A DNA stretch of 64,000 nt from Actinokineospora xionganensis (GTDB lineage Bacteria > Actinomycetota > Actinomycetes > Mycobacteriales > Pseudonocardiaceae). Each line of letters opens with the position of its first letter. The first letter of the stretch is position 1. Where the stretch lies: assembly GCF_014323725.1 (NCBI RefSeq), contig NZ_JABVED010000018.1, positions 41,317 to 105,316 on the forward strand. Reading direction: 5' to 3'. This document shows, in pieces, positions 42,981 through 50,709 of the stretch. The notes beneath the pieces are model-generated. The model was given only the letters and a program-made list of their open reading frames with translations, did not search any database and was not told the DNA's origin. Position numbers and translations under genes: made by a program.

Positions 42981-43038
42981 TGGGCCGAATGGCCGAGTCG
43001 CTGCTTGTGTCGGGTGACGCTGCGCTGATAACTACCGG
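42981..43038 (+). promoter_or_regulatory. Promoter and conserved box upstream of second SRPBCC-ligase gene
   Basis: TGGGCCGAATGG (42981-42992), TGCTTG at 43002 and CGCTGATAACTACCGG (43023-43038), the same order and exact spacing (21 and 42 bases) as before copy 1. TTGTGT (43005-43010) and GATAAC (43027-43032) are the likely -35 and -10. Confidence 0.6.
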
Positions 43039-43091
43039 AAACACGCAGGTGGTGACAGCGAGGAATCGCGCAGGCGCATGACGGAGGGTCA

Positions 43092-45176
43092 TTGTCGACC
43101 GAGCTCATCGAAGTCGAGCACACGCTGGACCATTCCCCGGACGAGGTCTGGGGCGTCATCAGCGAGCCCGCGCTCTATCCGCGCTTCGCGGATGTGGTCG
43201 CCGCCTCCGACCGCGTCGGCACCGCCAACGGCGGCCGCCGCGCCCGCTACCGGGTCACGTTCAGCGTCGACGGCGCCAGGCCGGTCCCCGACGAGGTGGA
43301 GATCCTCGTCCGCCGGCCCCCCGAACACCTCGTGCTGGTCAGCCCGCACTGGGCAGGCGGGCACCTGGCGATCCGCCTTGAGGCCGTCGACCAGGGCCGC
43401 ACCCTCGTGCGGGTGACCTTGTCGCTGCCCGACGGGCTCACCACCGGCACGGTCGTGACCGGCATGTGGGTGCGCAGGCGGGTGCGCCGTGCGCTGTCGA
43501 TGGTGGACCACCACCTGGCCGGACGCGCCGTCACCAGTTCGCCGTCGCGCATCGATCAGGCCGCCCGGGGCCAGTCCCTGCCCACGGTCGCGCGGATTCT
43601 CTTGCGCGCCGGGGTCTTCTCCCCGAGCCGCCCGGACCGGGCCTTCCGCCAGCTGAGCGCGCTGCTGCGCTGGGGCCCTACCATCGTCGGCGGCTACCTC
43701 GCCGCGGCGGGCGGCGCCCCCGGCGTGACCGCGATCATCGACGAACGCGGCGAGCTGACCTTCGACGAGATCGACCGACGCACAACGAGGCTGGCCCACG
43801 GTCTCGCCGAGTACGGCGTGCGGCCCGGTCGCCGGGTCGCGGTGATGTGCCGCAACCACGCGGGCATCGTCGAGTCCGCCATCGCCTGCGGCAAGCTCGG
43901 CGCCGACGCGCTGCTGCTCAACACCGGCTTGTCCGCCGACCAGCTCGCCTACTCCGTCGCCGCGCACCGACCCGTCGCCCTGCTCGCCGACGAGGAGTTC
44001 GCCCCGCTGTTCCACAATCTGCCGGTCGCGTTGCCGTGGATCTCCACCTGGGGCGCCACCGAGGACACCGCAGGCGAGGTCGACATCGACGGCCTCATCC
44101 AGCGCTCGCCCGCCACCCGGCTCCACCCGCCGTCGCAGGCGGGCAAGCTGATCGTGCTCACCTCGGGCACCACCGGGGCGCCCCGAGGAGCGCGCAGACC
44201 CAACCCGCCTGGGCTGTCGTCGGCCGCGTCGATCCTGTCCCGGATCCCGCTGCGGCGCCGCGAGCGGATGCTGGTCGCGGCGCCGGCGTTCCACACGTGG
44301 GGGCTGGCGGCGGTTCAGGTCGGGACCGCCATCCAAGCCAGTCTGGTGCTGCACCGCCGCTTCGACCCGGAGGCCGCGCTCGCCGCCATCGCCAGGCACC
44401 GGTGCACGTCGATGTTCGCCGTGCCGATCATGCTGCAGCGGATCATGGACCTGCCCGCCCACGTCCGCGACCGCTACGACACCTCGTCGCTGCGGGTGGT
44501 GGCGAGCAGCGGCTCACCGCTGCCCGAGCGGTTCCCCGGCGCGTTCATGGACGCCTTCGGCGACATCCTCTACAACCTGTACGGCTCCACCGAGGTCTCC
44601 TGGGCCAGCATCGCCGACCCGACCGACCTGCGGGCCGCCCCCACCACCGCGGGCCGCTGCCCCGCCGGGACCCGCGTCGGCATCCTCGACGCCGACGGCG
44701 AACCGCTGCCCCCCGGCGTCATCGGCAGCATCTGCGTCGGCAACGAGTTGCTGTTCGAGGGCTACACCAACGGCACCCGCAACCGGATGCACGACGACCT
44801 CATGGTCACCGGCGACCGCGGCTACCTCGACGCCGACGGCAGGCTGTTCGTCTGCGGACGCGACGACGACATGATCGTCTCCGGCGGCGAGAACGTCTTC
44901 CCGCAGCCGGTGGAGGAACTGCTGACGAGCCTGCCCGAGGTCGAGGACGCCGCCGTCGTCGTGGTCCCCGACCAGGACTACGGGCAGCGCTTCGCCGCCT
45001 ACGTCGTCCTCCGGCCGGGCTCGCACCTGGAAGCCGTTGACCTGCGCCACTACGTCCGCGACCACCTGGAGCGGTTCTCGGTGCCCAGAGATGTGTTCTT
45101 CGTCCGCCGCGTCCCCCGCAACGCCACCGGCAAGGTCGTCAAGCGGCTGCTCGTCGATCAGGATTCGTTGGGCTAG
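43092..45176 (+). CDS. SRPBCC domain fused to AMP-dependent acyl-CoA synthetase, copy 2
   Basis: 694 residues, a paralogue of copy 1 with the same SRPBCC-ligase order. The start is TTG 43092 with GGAGGG just upstream. The P-loop reads TSGTTGAPRG, with Arg in place of the usual Lys, while the catalytic C-terminal RNATGKVVKR lysine is kept. Specificity-region residues between the P-loop and the hinge differ in places (ISTWGATEDTAGEVDIDGLIQ versus a shorter loop), so the copies may activate different acids. The stop overlaps the convergent cyclase-family stop in a shared CTAG. Confidence 0.92.
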   Translation: MSTELIEVEHTLDHSPDEVWGVISEPALYPRFADVVAASDRVGTANGGRRARYRVTFSVDGARPVPDEVEILVRRPPEHLVLVSPHWAGGHLAIRLEAVDQGRTLVRVTLSLPDGLTTGTVVTGMWVRRRVRRALSMVDHHLAGRAVTSSPSRIDQAARGQSLPTVARILLRAGVFSPSRPDRAFRQLSALLRWGPTIVGGYLAAAGGAPGVTAIIDERGELTFDEIDRRTTRLAHGLAEYGVRPGRRVAVMCRNHAGIVESAIACGKLGADALLLNTGLSADQLAYSVAAHRPVALLADEEFAPLFHNLPVALPWISTWGATEDTAGEVDIDGLIQRSPATRLHPPSQAGKLIVLTSGTTGAPRGARRPNPPGLSSAASILSRIPLRRRERMLVAAPAFHTWGLAAVQVGTAIQASLVLHRRFDPEAALAAIARHRCTSMFAVPIMLQRIMDLPAHVRDRYDTSSLRVVASSGSPLPERFPGAFMDAFGDILYNLYGSTEVSWASIADPTDLRAAPTTAGRCPAGTRVGILDADGEPLPPGVIGSICVGNELLFEGYTNGTRNRMHDDLMVTGDRGYLDADGRLFVCGRDDDMIVSGGENVFPQPVEELLTSLPEVEDAAVVVVPDQDYGQRFAAYVVLRPGSHLEAVDLRHYVRDHLERFSVPRDVFFVRRVPRNATGKVVKRLLVDQDSLG

Positions 45177-46078
45177 ATCACCGCGTACGCGCGTACTGGG
45201 AAGGTGCCCAGGCCGATCACGGGTACCGGGGCCGCGTGGAAGCGGAAGCCGTCGGGCGGCAGCTGCTCCAGGCCGCGCAGGTGTTCGGCGATGGGGATGC
45301 CCGCGCGGAGCAGGCGGGTGTGCGCCGGGCGCCGCGGGTCGTCGGTGCTGTCGATGTTGAGGCTGTCGATGCCGACCAGGGCGACGCCCTGCTCGACCAG
45401 CCAGTCCGCGGCGTCGGCGGTCAGGTACGGGTGGCCCTCGAAGTACGCCGGGGTGCGCCAGTTTCGGTCCCAGCCGGTGTGGATGAGCACCGCCCGCCCC
45501 GCCACGTCGAACGGGAGCAGAGCGGCCTTGTCCACCGCGCGCCTGCCGTCCCCGGCGACCCGCACGACGAGCCCGTCGAGGTCGGCGACCCGCTCCAGGG
45601 GCAGCCCGGCGAGGTCAGGTGCGCCGTCGAAGCGGTGGGCGGGGGAGTCGACGTAGGTCCCGGTGTTGGCGACCATCGAGATGGTGCCGATGTGGAACTC
45701 GGTGTCGGGGCCGTAGACCGAGCGCGACTGCTCGCGGGTCAGGTAGTCGCCGAGTTCCGGTCCCGGGACACCGGGCAGGGTCGCCATGCCGTGCTCCACC
45801 GGGTGGCTCAGCTCGACCAGCCGCGACGTCCGGGCACGGGCGGTCTCCACGCCGCGCGAGCCCTTGTGCGCCTCGGCGATCATCCGGCGGTTCGACACCC
45901 GGACCTCGCCGACCATCAGCAGACCCAGGTGCCGCACGAGCAACTCGCCGGTCGTCGCGTCGTCCAGGTCCGGCGTGGGGGAGTCGAGGCGGAAACCCTC
46001 GACGCTCAGCGATCCGCCGTTGCGGAACGCCACCTCGGCGTCGAACTCGACGCGCCACTGCTCAGTTTCATCGGTCAC
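45173..46078 (-). CDS. Cyclase-family (kynurenine formamidase-like) hydrolase with N-terminal extension
   Basis: 301 residues. From about residue 85 it is the PF04199 fold: ELSHPVEHGMATLPGVPGPELGDYL, NTGTYVDSPAHRF and DSLNIDS. The canonical metal-binding HxGTHxDxPxH is altered to NTGTYVDSPAH, so only Asp and the final His of that motif remain; such variants form a known subgroup of unsettled activity. The first 80 residues (EFDAEVAFRNGGSLSVEGFRL) form a separate beta-rich piece not usual in the family. It may hydrolyse a formyl amide or lactone. Confidence 0.85.
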   Translation of the reverse strand: MTDETEQWRVEFDAEVAFRNGGSLSVEGFRLDSPTPDLDDATTGELLVRHLGLLMVGEVRVSNRRMIAEAHKGSRGVETARARTSRLVELSHPVEHGMATLPGVPGPELGDYLTREQSRSVYGPDTEFHIGTISMVANTGTYVDSPAHRFDGAPDLAGLPLERVADLDGLVVRVAGDGRRAVDKAALLPFDVAGRAVLIHTGWDRNWRTPAYFEGHPYLTADAADWLVEQGVALVGIDSLNIDSTDDPRRPAHTRLLRAGIPIAEHLRGLEQLPPDGFRFHAAPVPVIGLGTFPVRAYAVI

Positions 46079-46262
46079 GGGCGAACCCTAATTCGCCGGA
46101 CAGGCAACCCCAACGCAAATACGCTGACCTGCGCGAACCGGGCAAAGTCTCACTATCGACTCGAGGGTTAGGGTTCGTGATCCACACCGTCAACCAGAGG
46201 GTGAGACCTCGCCCGCGGGGGAGTCCCGGAGAGTGGGCGGCCCGCCCCCGTACGCTGAACCC

Positions 46263-47861
46263 GTGGTCGCCCCCGCCGTGCCCCAGGAGCCAGATGTGGC
46301 CTCCCGCACCGAAGCCCCAGCCCGCCGGGGTCGCCTGAAGGTCGCCCTGCGCTCGCTGGCCGCGCTCGCCGCGGGCGGGCTGGTGTTCCTCAGCGTGCCG
46401 CCGCGGCCCACCTGGTGGCTCGCGCCGGTCGGGTTCGCCGTGCTCGCCCTGCTGCTGCACGACCGCCGCGCCCGCGCCGGGTTCGGCTACGGGACGCTGT
46501 TCGGCCTCGGCTTCATGGTTCCGCTGCTCGCGTGGACCGGGGTGTTCGTCGGGCCCATCGCCTGGCTGCCGCTGAGCGGACTCGAGGCCGTCCTCGTCGG
46601 CGTGCCATGCGCCGCCATCGCCGTGGTGACCAGGCTGCGCGGCTGGTACCTGTGGGCCGCGCTGCTGTGGGTCGCGGGGGAGACGCTGCGCGCCTACGTC
46701 CCGTTCGGCGGCTTCCCGTGGGGCAAGCTCGCCTTCGGTCAGCCCGAGGGCCTCTACCTGCCGCTGGCCGCGCTGGGCGGCACCCCGCTCATCGCCTTCG
46801 CCGTCACCCTCACCGGGTTCGGACTCGGCGAACTCGTCCGCCGCGCGCTCATCACGCGCGCACCGCGGGCGCTCGTGATCCCCGCGCTCGCCGCGGTGCT
46901 GCCGCTGGCCGCGGGCGTGGCCGCCATCCCCGCGGTGGGCACCGACGCCGACGCGGGCGAGGTCACCGTGGCCGCCATCCAGGGCAACGTGCCGCGCGCC
47001 GGGCTCGACTTCAACGCCCAGCGCCGCGCCGTGCTCGACAACCACGTCGAGCGCACCGAGCAACTCGCCGCCGAGCTTGGCGCCACCAAGCTCGACCTGG
47101 TCATCTGGCCGGAGAACGCCTCCGACATCGACCCCTTCCGCAACCGCGACGCGGCCGAGGCCATCGCGCGCGCCGTCAACGCCATCGACGCGCCCGTCGC
47201 GTTCGGCGCGGTCATCGTGCGCCCGGACGGGCCGCGAAACTCGGTGATCCTCTGGGAGCCGGGCGTGGGCCCGGTCGACGAGTACGTCAAACGCCGGCTG
47301 CAGCCATTCGGCGAGACGATGCCGATGCGCGACTTCTTCCGGCTGTTCACCCCCACCGTCGACCGCGCGGGCACCTTCGTCCCCGGCGACGAGGCCACGG
47401 TGTTCGAGATGGGCAAGGCCCGGGTCGCGCTGGTCACCTGCTACGAGGTCGCCTTCGACGCAGTGGTCCGCGAGTCGGTCCTCAACGGGTCCAACCTGTT
47501 GGCCGTGCCGACCAACAACGCCACGTTCGGCCGCACCGAGATGACCTACCAGCAGCTGGCGATGGACCGGATCCGCGCGGTGGAGCACGGTCGCACGGTC
47601 GTCGTCGCGGCCACCAGCGGGGTCAGCGCGATCATCCTTCCCGATGGGACGGTGACGCAGAGCACGGGCCTGTTCACGCCTGCGGCGCTGGTCGAGCGCG
47701 TGCCGTTACGATCAGCGACTACGATGGCGGACCGACTGGGTGTGTGGCCCGAGTGGACCATGGTGTCCGCGGGCCTCGCCGCGCTGGTGATCGCACTGGT
47801 GCGCGGCAGGCGCTCACGGTCCGCCGGGGACATGCCGGCCGCGGCGGACACCCACGGATAG
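46263..47861 (+). CDS. lnt: Apolipoprotein N-acyltransferase
   Basis: 532 residues: N-terminal region of about six membrane helices (about 28-225) and a nitrilase-like catalytic domain with the triad Glu284 (WPENAS), Lys343 (KRRLQPFGE) and Cys393 (VTCYEVAF). It adds the third acyl chain to the N-terminal cysteine of lipoproteins. GTG 46263 has TACGCT seven bases upstream and gives a compact N-terminus; an in-frame start 30 bases earlier is less likely. It is followed by ppm1 after 43 bases; in mycobacteria the two domains are fused as Ppm1. Confidence 0.92.
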   Translation: MVAPAVPQEPDVASRTEAPARRGRLKVALRSLAALAAGGLVFLSVPPRPTWWLAPVGFAVLALLLHDRRARAGFGYGTLFGLGFMVPLLAWTGVFVGPIAWLPLSGLEAVLVGVPCAAIAVVTRLRGWYLWAALLWVAGETLRAYVPFGGFPWGKLAFGQPEGLYLPLAALGGTPLIAFAVTLTGFGLGELVRRALITRAPRALVIPALAAVLPLAAGVAAIPAVGTDADAGEVTVAAIQGNVPRAGLDFNAQRRAVLDNHVERTEQLAAELGATKLDLVIWPENASDIDPFRNRDAAEAIARAVNAIDAPVAFGAVIVRPDGPRNSVILWEPGVGPVDEYVKRRLQPFGETMPMRDFFRLFTPTVDRAGTFVPGDEATVFEMGKARVALVTCYEVAFDAVVRESVLNGSNLLAVPTNNATFGRTEMTYQQLAMDRIRAVEHGRTVVVAATSGVSAIILPDGTVTQSTGLFTPAALVERVPLRSATTMADRLGVWPEWTMVSAGLAALVIALVRGRRSRSAGDMPAAADTHG

Positions 47862-47904
47862 TCATATTTGCCCGGCGCGCACGCGCCGGCGAGGAGGAAC
47901 ACGG

Positions 47905-48678
47905 ATGACGGACCAGCCGAACGGCTCAACGCAGCTCGAGCCGGTCCTGGTGGTGATCCCGACGTACAACGAGCGGGACAACCTCGGGCCGATCGTCGAG
48001 CGGCTGCACGCCGTTTTGCCCACGACGCACGTCCTGGTCGTCGACGACGGCAGCCCCGACGGCACCGGCGACCTCGCCGACGCCATGGCGGCGGCGGACG
48101 AGCGGGTCAACGTGCTGCACCGCACGGAGAAGGCCGGCCTCGGCGCCGCCTACGTCGCGGGCTTCCAGTGGGCGCTGGAGCGCGACTACGCCGTCATCGT
48201 CGAGATGGACGCCGACGGGTCCCACGCCCCCGAGGACCTCCCACGCCTGCTCGACGCCCTCGGCGACGCCGACCTGGTACTCGGCTCCCGCTGGGTCACG
48301 GGCGGAAAGGTCGTCAACTGGCCCATCCGCCGCGAAATCCTCTCCCGCGGCGCGAACCTGTACTCCCGCCTGGCGCTGGGGGCGAAGATCCACGACATCA
48401 CGGGCGGATACCGCGCCTACCGGCGTGCCGTGCTGGAGAAGCTGAAGCTGCACAACGTGGCGTCGGCCGGGTACTGCTTCCAGATCGACCTGGCCTGGCG
48501 GACGGTGGAGGCCGGGTTCACAGTGGTCGAGGTCCCGATCACGTTCGTCGACCGCGTTCGCGGGGAGTCGAAGATGAGCGGGAACATCGTTCGCGAGGCG
48601 CTGCTGCGGGTGACCAAGTGGGGCCTGAGGCGGCGTGGGAACCAGATCAAGGGGCTGGTTCGGGGCAAGAAGGCTTGA
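47905..48678 (+). CDS. ppm1: Polyprenol-phosphate mannosyltransferase (dolichol-P-mannose synthase type)
   Basis: 257-residue GT2 enzyme: [14 protein letters not shown] (16-29), [10 protein letters not shown], the metal-binding [15 protein letters not shown] and [25 protein letters not shown]. It makes polyprenyl-phosphate-mannose from GDP-mannose, the donor for protein O-mannosylation and lipoglycan assembly outside the membrane. AGGAGG precedes ATG 47905. It has no C-terminal membrane domain, like the actinobacterial form which relies on the neighbouring Lnt protein for membrane attachment. Confidence 0.93.
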   Translation: MTDQPNGSTQLEPVLVVIPTYNERDNLGPIVERLHAVLPTTHVLVVDDGSPDGTGDLADAMAAADERVNVLHRTEKAGLGAAYVAGFQWALERDYAVIVEMDADGSHAPEDLPRLLDALGDADLVLGSRWVTGGKVVNWPIRREILSRGANLYSRLALGAKIHDITGGYRAYRRAVLEKLKLHNVASAGYCFQIDLAWRTVEAGFTVVEVPITFVDRVRGESKMSGNIVREALLRVTKWGLRRRGNQIKGLVRGKKA

Positions 48679-48740
48679 TCTTTGGGTGCTCGGCTGTCTT
48701 GATCTTTGGGTGCCGGTCGGTGACTCGGCTTGATCTGGGG
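48674..48740. repeat. Short direct repeats at the ppm1 3' end
   Basis: CTTGATCTTTGGGTGC occurs at 48674-48689 (overlapping the ppm1 stop) and again at 48698-48713; a shortened copy, CTTGATCTGGGG, is at 48729-48740. Start-to-start distances are 24 and 31 bases. Role unknown. Confidence 0.7.
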
Positions 48741-48837
48741 ACCCGGAGAAGGACCTGCGCGGGTAAAGCGGGGCAGGGTGAGGGAACTGCCCCAAAGCCG
48801 AACCACCCGACCGGCGCTTTGCCGGGCCCGTTGAGTC

Positions 48838-49170
48838 AGTTGGGGGCGGGCAGGGTCGAATCACTCCGCCTTCGCCTGGCACTTCCGTTGGGTGGTGCCT
48901 GAGGTTGGTGGCGAGCACGGTCGAACCCGCCGACAAGTGCTTTCGCTGGATCCTTCGGCTGGGTGGGCGGCGAGCCGGGTCGATCACTCCACCGGGCCGG
49001 ACGCGTCGCTGCCCTGGGTGGGCGGCGAGGCGGGTCGGATCGTTCTGTCCGAGCCAGCCCTTGTCGGGTGGGTGCGTGAGGTGCGCTGCGAGCCTGGCCG
49101 GATCGCGTCACCGCCGAGCGGGCGACTTCCCCCGAGCGGGGTGGGCGGCGTTGCGAGCCGAGTCACCCGG
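48838..49170. repeat. About six degenerate ~60-base repeats in a 670-base non-coding region
   Basis: The core GGGTGGGCGGCGAGCCGGGT plus (C/G)GA(A)TCACTCC recurs in variant forms at about 48838, 48891, 48961, 49016, 49066 and 49138. The copy at 48961-48990 is the most regular. The whole stretch 48679-49346 between ppm1 and rbpA has no frame with normal codon bias. Spacing (50-72 bases) and divergence are too loose for a CRISPR array. It is either a decayed minisatellite or a set of binding sites. Confidence 0.6.
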
Positions 49171-49225
49171 CCGTCAGCGTTTCGCGGGGTCGTGCCGTCC
49201 CACACGTCCCATGAGCAGGTGTGAA

Positions 49226-49261
49226 ACGAGTCGCCCTTCGGTTGGCAGGAGGGCGACTCGT
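49226..49261. terminator. 12-bp hairpin downstream of the repeat field
   Basis: ACGAGTCGCCCT (49226-49237) pairs exactly with 49250-49261, with a 12-base loop and GTTGC following. It could end readthrough from ppm1 or, on the other strand, from rbpA. Confidence 0.65.
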
Positions 49262-49294
49262 GTTGCTCTGGGTGGCAAGTCAGTCCGGGCAGGC

Positions 49295-49329
49295 GACAGC
49301 CGCCCGGCTGGGGGTTCCGGGCGGCTGTC
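49295..49329 (-). terminator. 13-bp hairpin terminator after rbpA
   Basis: GACAGCCGCCCGG (49295-49307) and its complement (49317-49329) with a 9-base loop lie 17 bases after the rbpA stop on the minus strand. Confidence 0.8.
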
Positions 49330-49346
49330 TGGTCTGTGGCCGCAGG

Positions 49347-49694
49347 TCAGGCGCTGCGTGCGCCTCGGCGGCCGCGGAGTTCCTGCAGACGCTCGGTCAG
49401 CAAGTCCTCCAGCTCCGGGATCGTGCGGCGTTCGAGCAGCATGTCCCAGTGGGTGCGCGGCGGCTTGGTCTTCTTCGGTTCGGGAGCGGAGCCGTCGATC
49501 ATCTTCGACTCCGTGCCGTGCAGGCGGCACTCCCAGACCGAGGGGATCTCGGCGTCGTCCGAGAACGGCACCTCGAAGTCGTGGTCCTTCGGGCACGCGT
49601 AGCGAACCGTCCGGCGCGGGGCCAAGTCGTGATTGCGGTCAGTCTCGTAGCTGACCGCTCCCAGCCTGCTACCACGAAGCACACGGTCGGCCAT
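49347..49694 (-). CDS. rbpA: RNA polymerase-binding protein RbpA
   Basis: 115 residues. RbpA binds the principal sigma factor and RNA polymerase, stabilises open complexes and is essential in mycobacteria. The N-terminal tail (ADRVLRGSRLGAVSYETDR), the RbpA core with the CPKDH...ECRLHG cysteine pair that holds zinc or stabilises the fold, the basic linker KKTKPPRTHWDM and the sigma-interacting helix RRTIPELEDLLTERL are all present. ATG 49694 has an AAAGGA site. A sigma-R-type promoter lies upstream. Confidence 0.96.
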   Translation of the reverse strand: MADRVLRGSRLGAVSYETDRNHDLAPRRTVRYACPKDHDFEVPFSDDAEIPSVWECRLHGTESKMIDGSAPEPKKTKPPRTHWDMLLERRTIPELEDLLTERLQELRGRRGARSA

Positions 49695-49748
49695 GGCGGT
49701 GTCCTTTCGCTCGGCCCGTGCGGGCCTAGGGGTGTTGCTTACCCAGAG

Positions 49749-49776
49749 CAACGAGCAAAACGAGTATTTCATTCCC
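49749..49776 (-). promoter_or_regulatory. Sigma-R-type (thiol stress) promoter of rbpA
   Basis: On the minus strand: GGGAAT (49776-49771), 18 bases, GTTG (49752-49749). This equals the streptomycete sigma-R consensus GGGAAT-N18-GTT, and rbpA is a known sigma-R target there. It lies 54 bases before the rbpA start. Confidence 0.78.
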
Positions 49777-49892
49777 GTTCGCCCGCTGCCGTCGCTTACG
49801 GTGACAAGCTTCACCCGTCAACAACAGCATCCTCCTAAGGGATGCCCACGCGCCGGTTTTGTGACGCGCTATCGCACATTCGGCATGGACAT

Positions 49893-49910
49893 ATCACCCC
49901 TCCGGGTGAT
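49893..49910 (-). terminator. Weak hairpin after the thymidine kinase gene
   Basis: ATCACCC and GGGTGAT form a 7-bp stem with a 4-base loop, starting 21 bases after the kinase stop on the minus strand. It could separate that gene from the rbpA promoter. No T-run. Confidence 0.4.
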
Positions 49911-49930
49911 GGTAGCCGCAAGAGGCCTAG

Positions 49931-50683
49931 TCAGGCGAACGTGAGTTGACCTTGGACCCCCTGGCTGAGCCCCAGATCACCCAGACGGAAGTGCCTGCGG
50001 CACAGAACCTGGTAACGGACGGTAGTAGACCATTGCTCCGGTAGGGGTTCACTGTCCGTACCGACACGAGCATGCCCCGTGTCCGCGACGAGAACGGTGT
50101 CCCCAGCGCGTGTCACCTGGCCGTCCTGGACCCGGGCGTTGAACCGGGCAGGCAGCCCGCACCAGCACAGGACGTCGACCTGGACCGGCTGCAGGTCGTC
50201 GGCCAGTTCGAACAGCCGTCGCGACCCTGGGAACAGGGTGCTGCGGAAGTCCGTCGCGATGCCGAAGCAGTACACGTCGACCTGCGAGTCGTCGGCGAGT
50301 TCGGCGAGCTGGTCGACCTGGGCCGGGGCGAGGAACTGGGCCTCGTCGACGATCAGGTAGTCCACCCGCGACCCGGCCGCCCAGGTCGACCGGACCAACT
50401 CGCACAGGTCGACGTCGGCGTTGATCTCGATCGCCGCCCGGGAGATCCCGATGCGGCTCGAGATCTGGGGCTTGCCCGAGCGGTCCCGCAGCACCAGGAG
50501 CAGGCCCTTGCGGCCCTGCCGGGCGTGGTTGTGGTCGACCTGCAGCGCGAGCGTCGACTTCCCGCAGTCCATCGGCCCGTAGTAGAAGCGCAGATGCCCG
50601 GTGACGGGCACGGCCCGGCGCGAGCCCGCGGCGGGCACGGCGGAGAGGGCGTCGGTCGGGTCGGGATCGGCTGTGGTCTCCAT
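49931..50683 (-). CDS. tdk: Thymidine kinase (type II)
   Basis: 250 residues: Walker A YYGPMDCGKSTLAL (34-47), VDEAQFL (DEAQ Walker B) near 110, and the zinc-type CWCGLPARF...CRRHF pairs in the lasso domain. It phosphorylates thymidine for the salvage pathway. ATG 50683 starts after a 26-base gap from the MFS gene, so the two are likely one transcript. The long open frame above the ATG belongs to the MFS gene strand region and is non-coding in this frame. Confidence 0.92.
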   Translation of the reverse strand: METTADPDPTDALSAVPAAGSRRAVPVTGHLRFYYGPMDCGKSTLALQVDHNHARQGRKGLLLVLRDRSGKPQISSRIGISRAAIEINADVDLCELVRSTWAAGSRVDYLIVDEAQFLAPAQVDQLAELADDSQVDVYCFGIATDFRSTLFPGSRRLFELADDLQPVQVDVLCWCGLPARFNARVQDGQVTRAGDTVLVADTGHARVGTDSEPLPEQWSTTVRYQVLCRRHFRLGDLGLSQGVQGQLTFA

Positions 50684-50709
50684 GGTCACGGGCGCGAACC
50701 CTATCGGTC

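Noticed and set aside
40763..45176. NRPS/PKS biosynthetic cluster
   Set aside because: The ligases have no condensation, carrier or ketosynthase domains nearby; only stand-alone acyl-CoA synthetase function is supported.
46082..46177. Inverted repeat CGAACCCTAA / TTAGGGTTCG upstream of lnt with telomere-like GGGTTAGGGTT
   Set aside because: The arms are 76 bases apart and no further telomere-like repeats or terminal structures are present; chance or a weak operator is more likely.
48853..48867. tRNA T-arm-like GGGTCGAATCACTCC
   Set aside because: No matching acceptor, D-arm or anticodon arm can be folded around it; it is one copy of the degenerate repeat.
48838..49170. CRISPR array
   Set aside because: Repeat cores are degenerate, spacing varies from 50 to 72 bases, and no cas genes are near.
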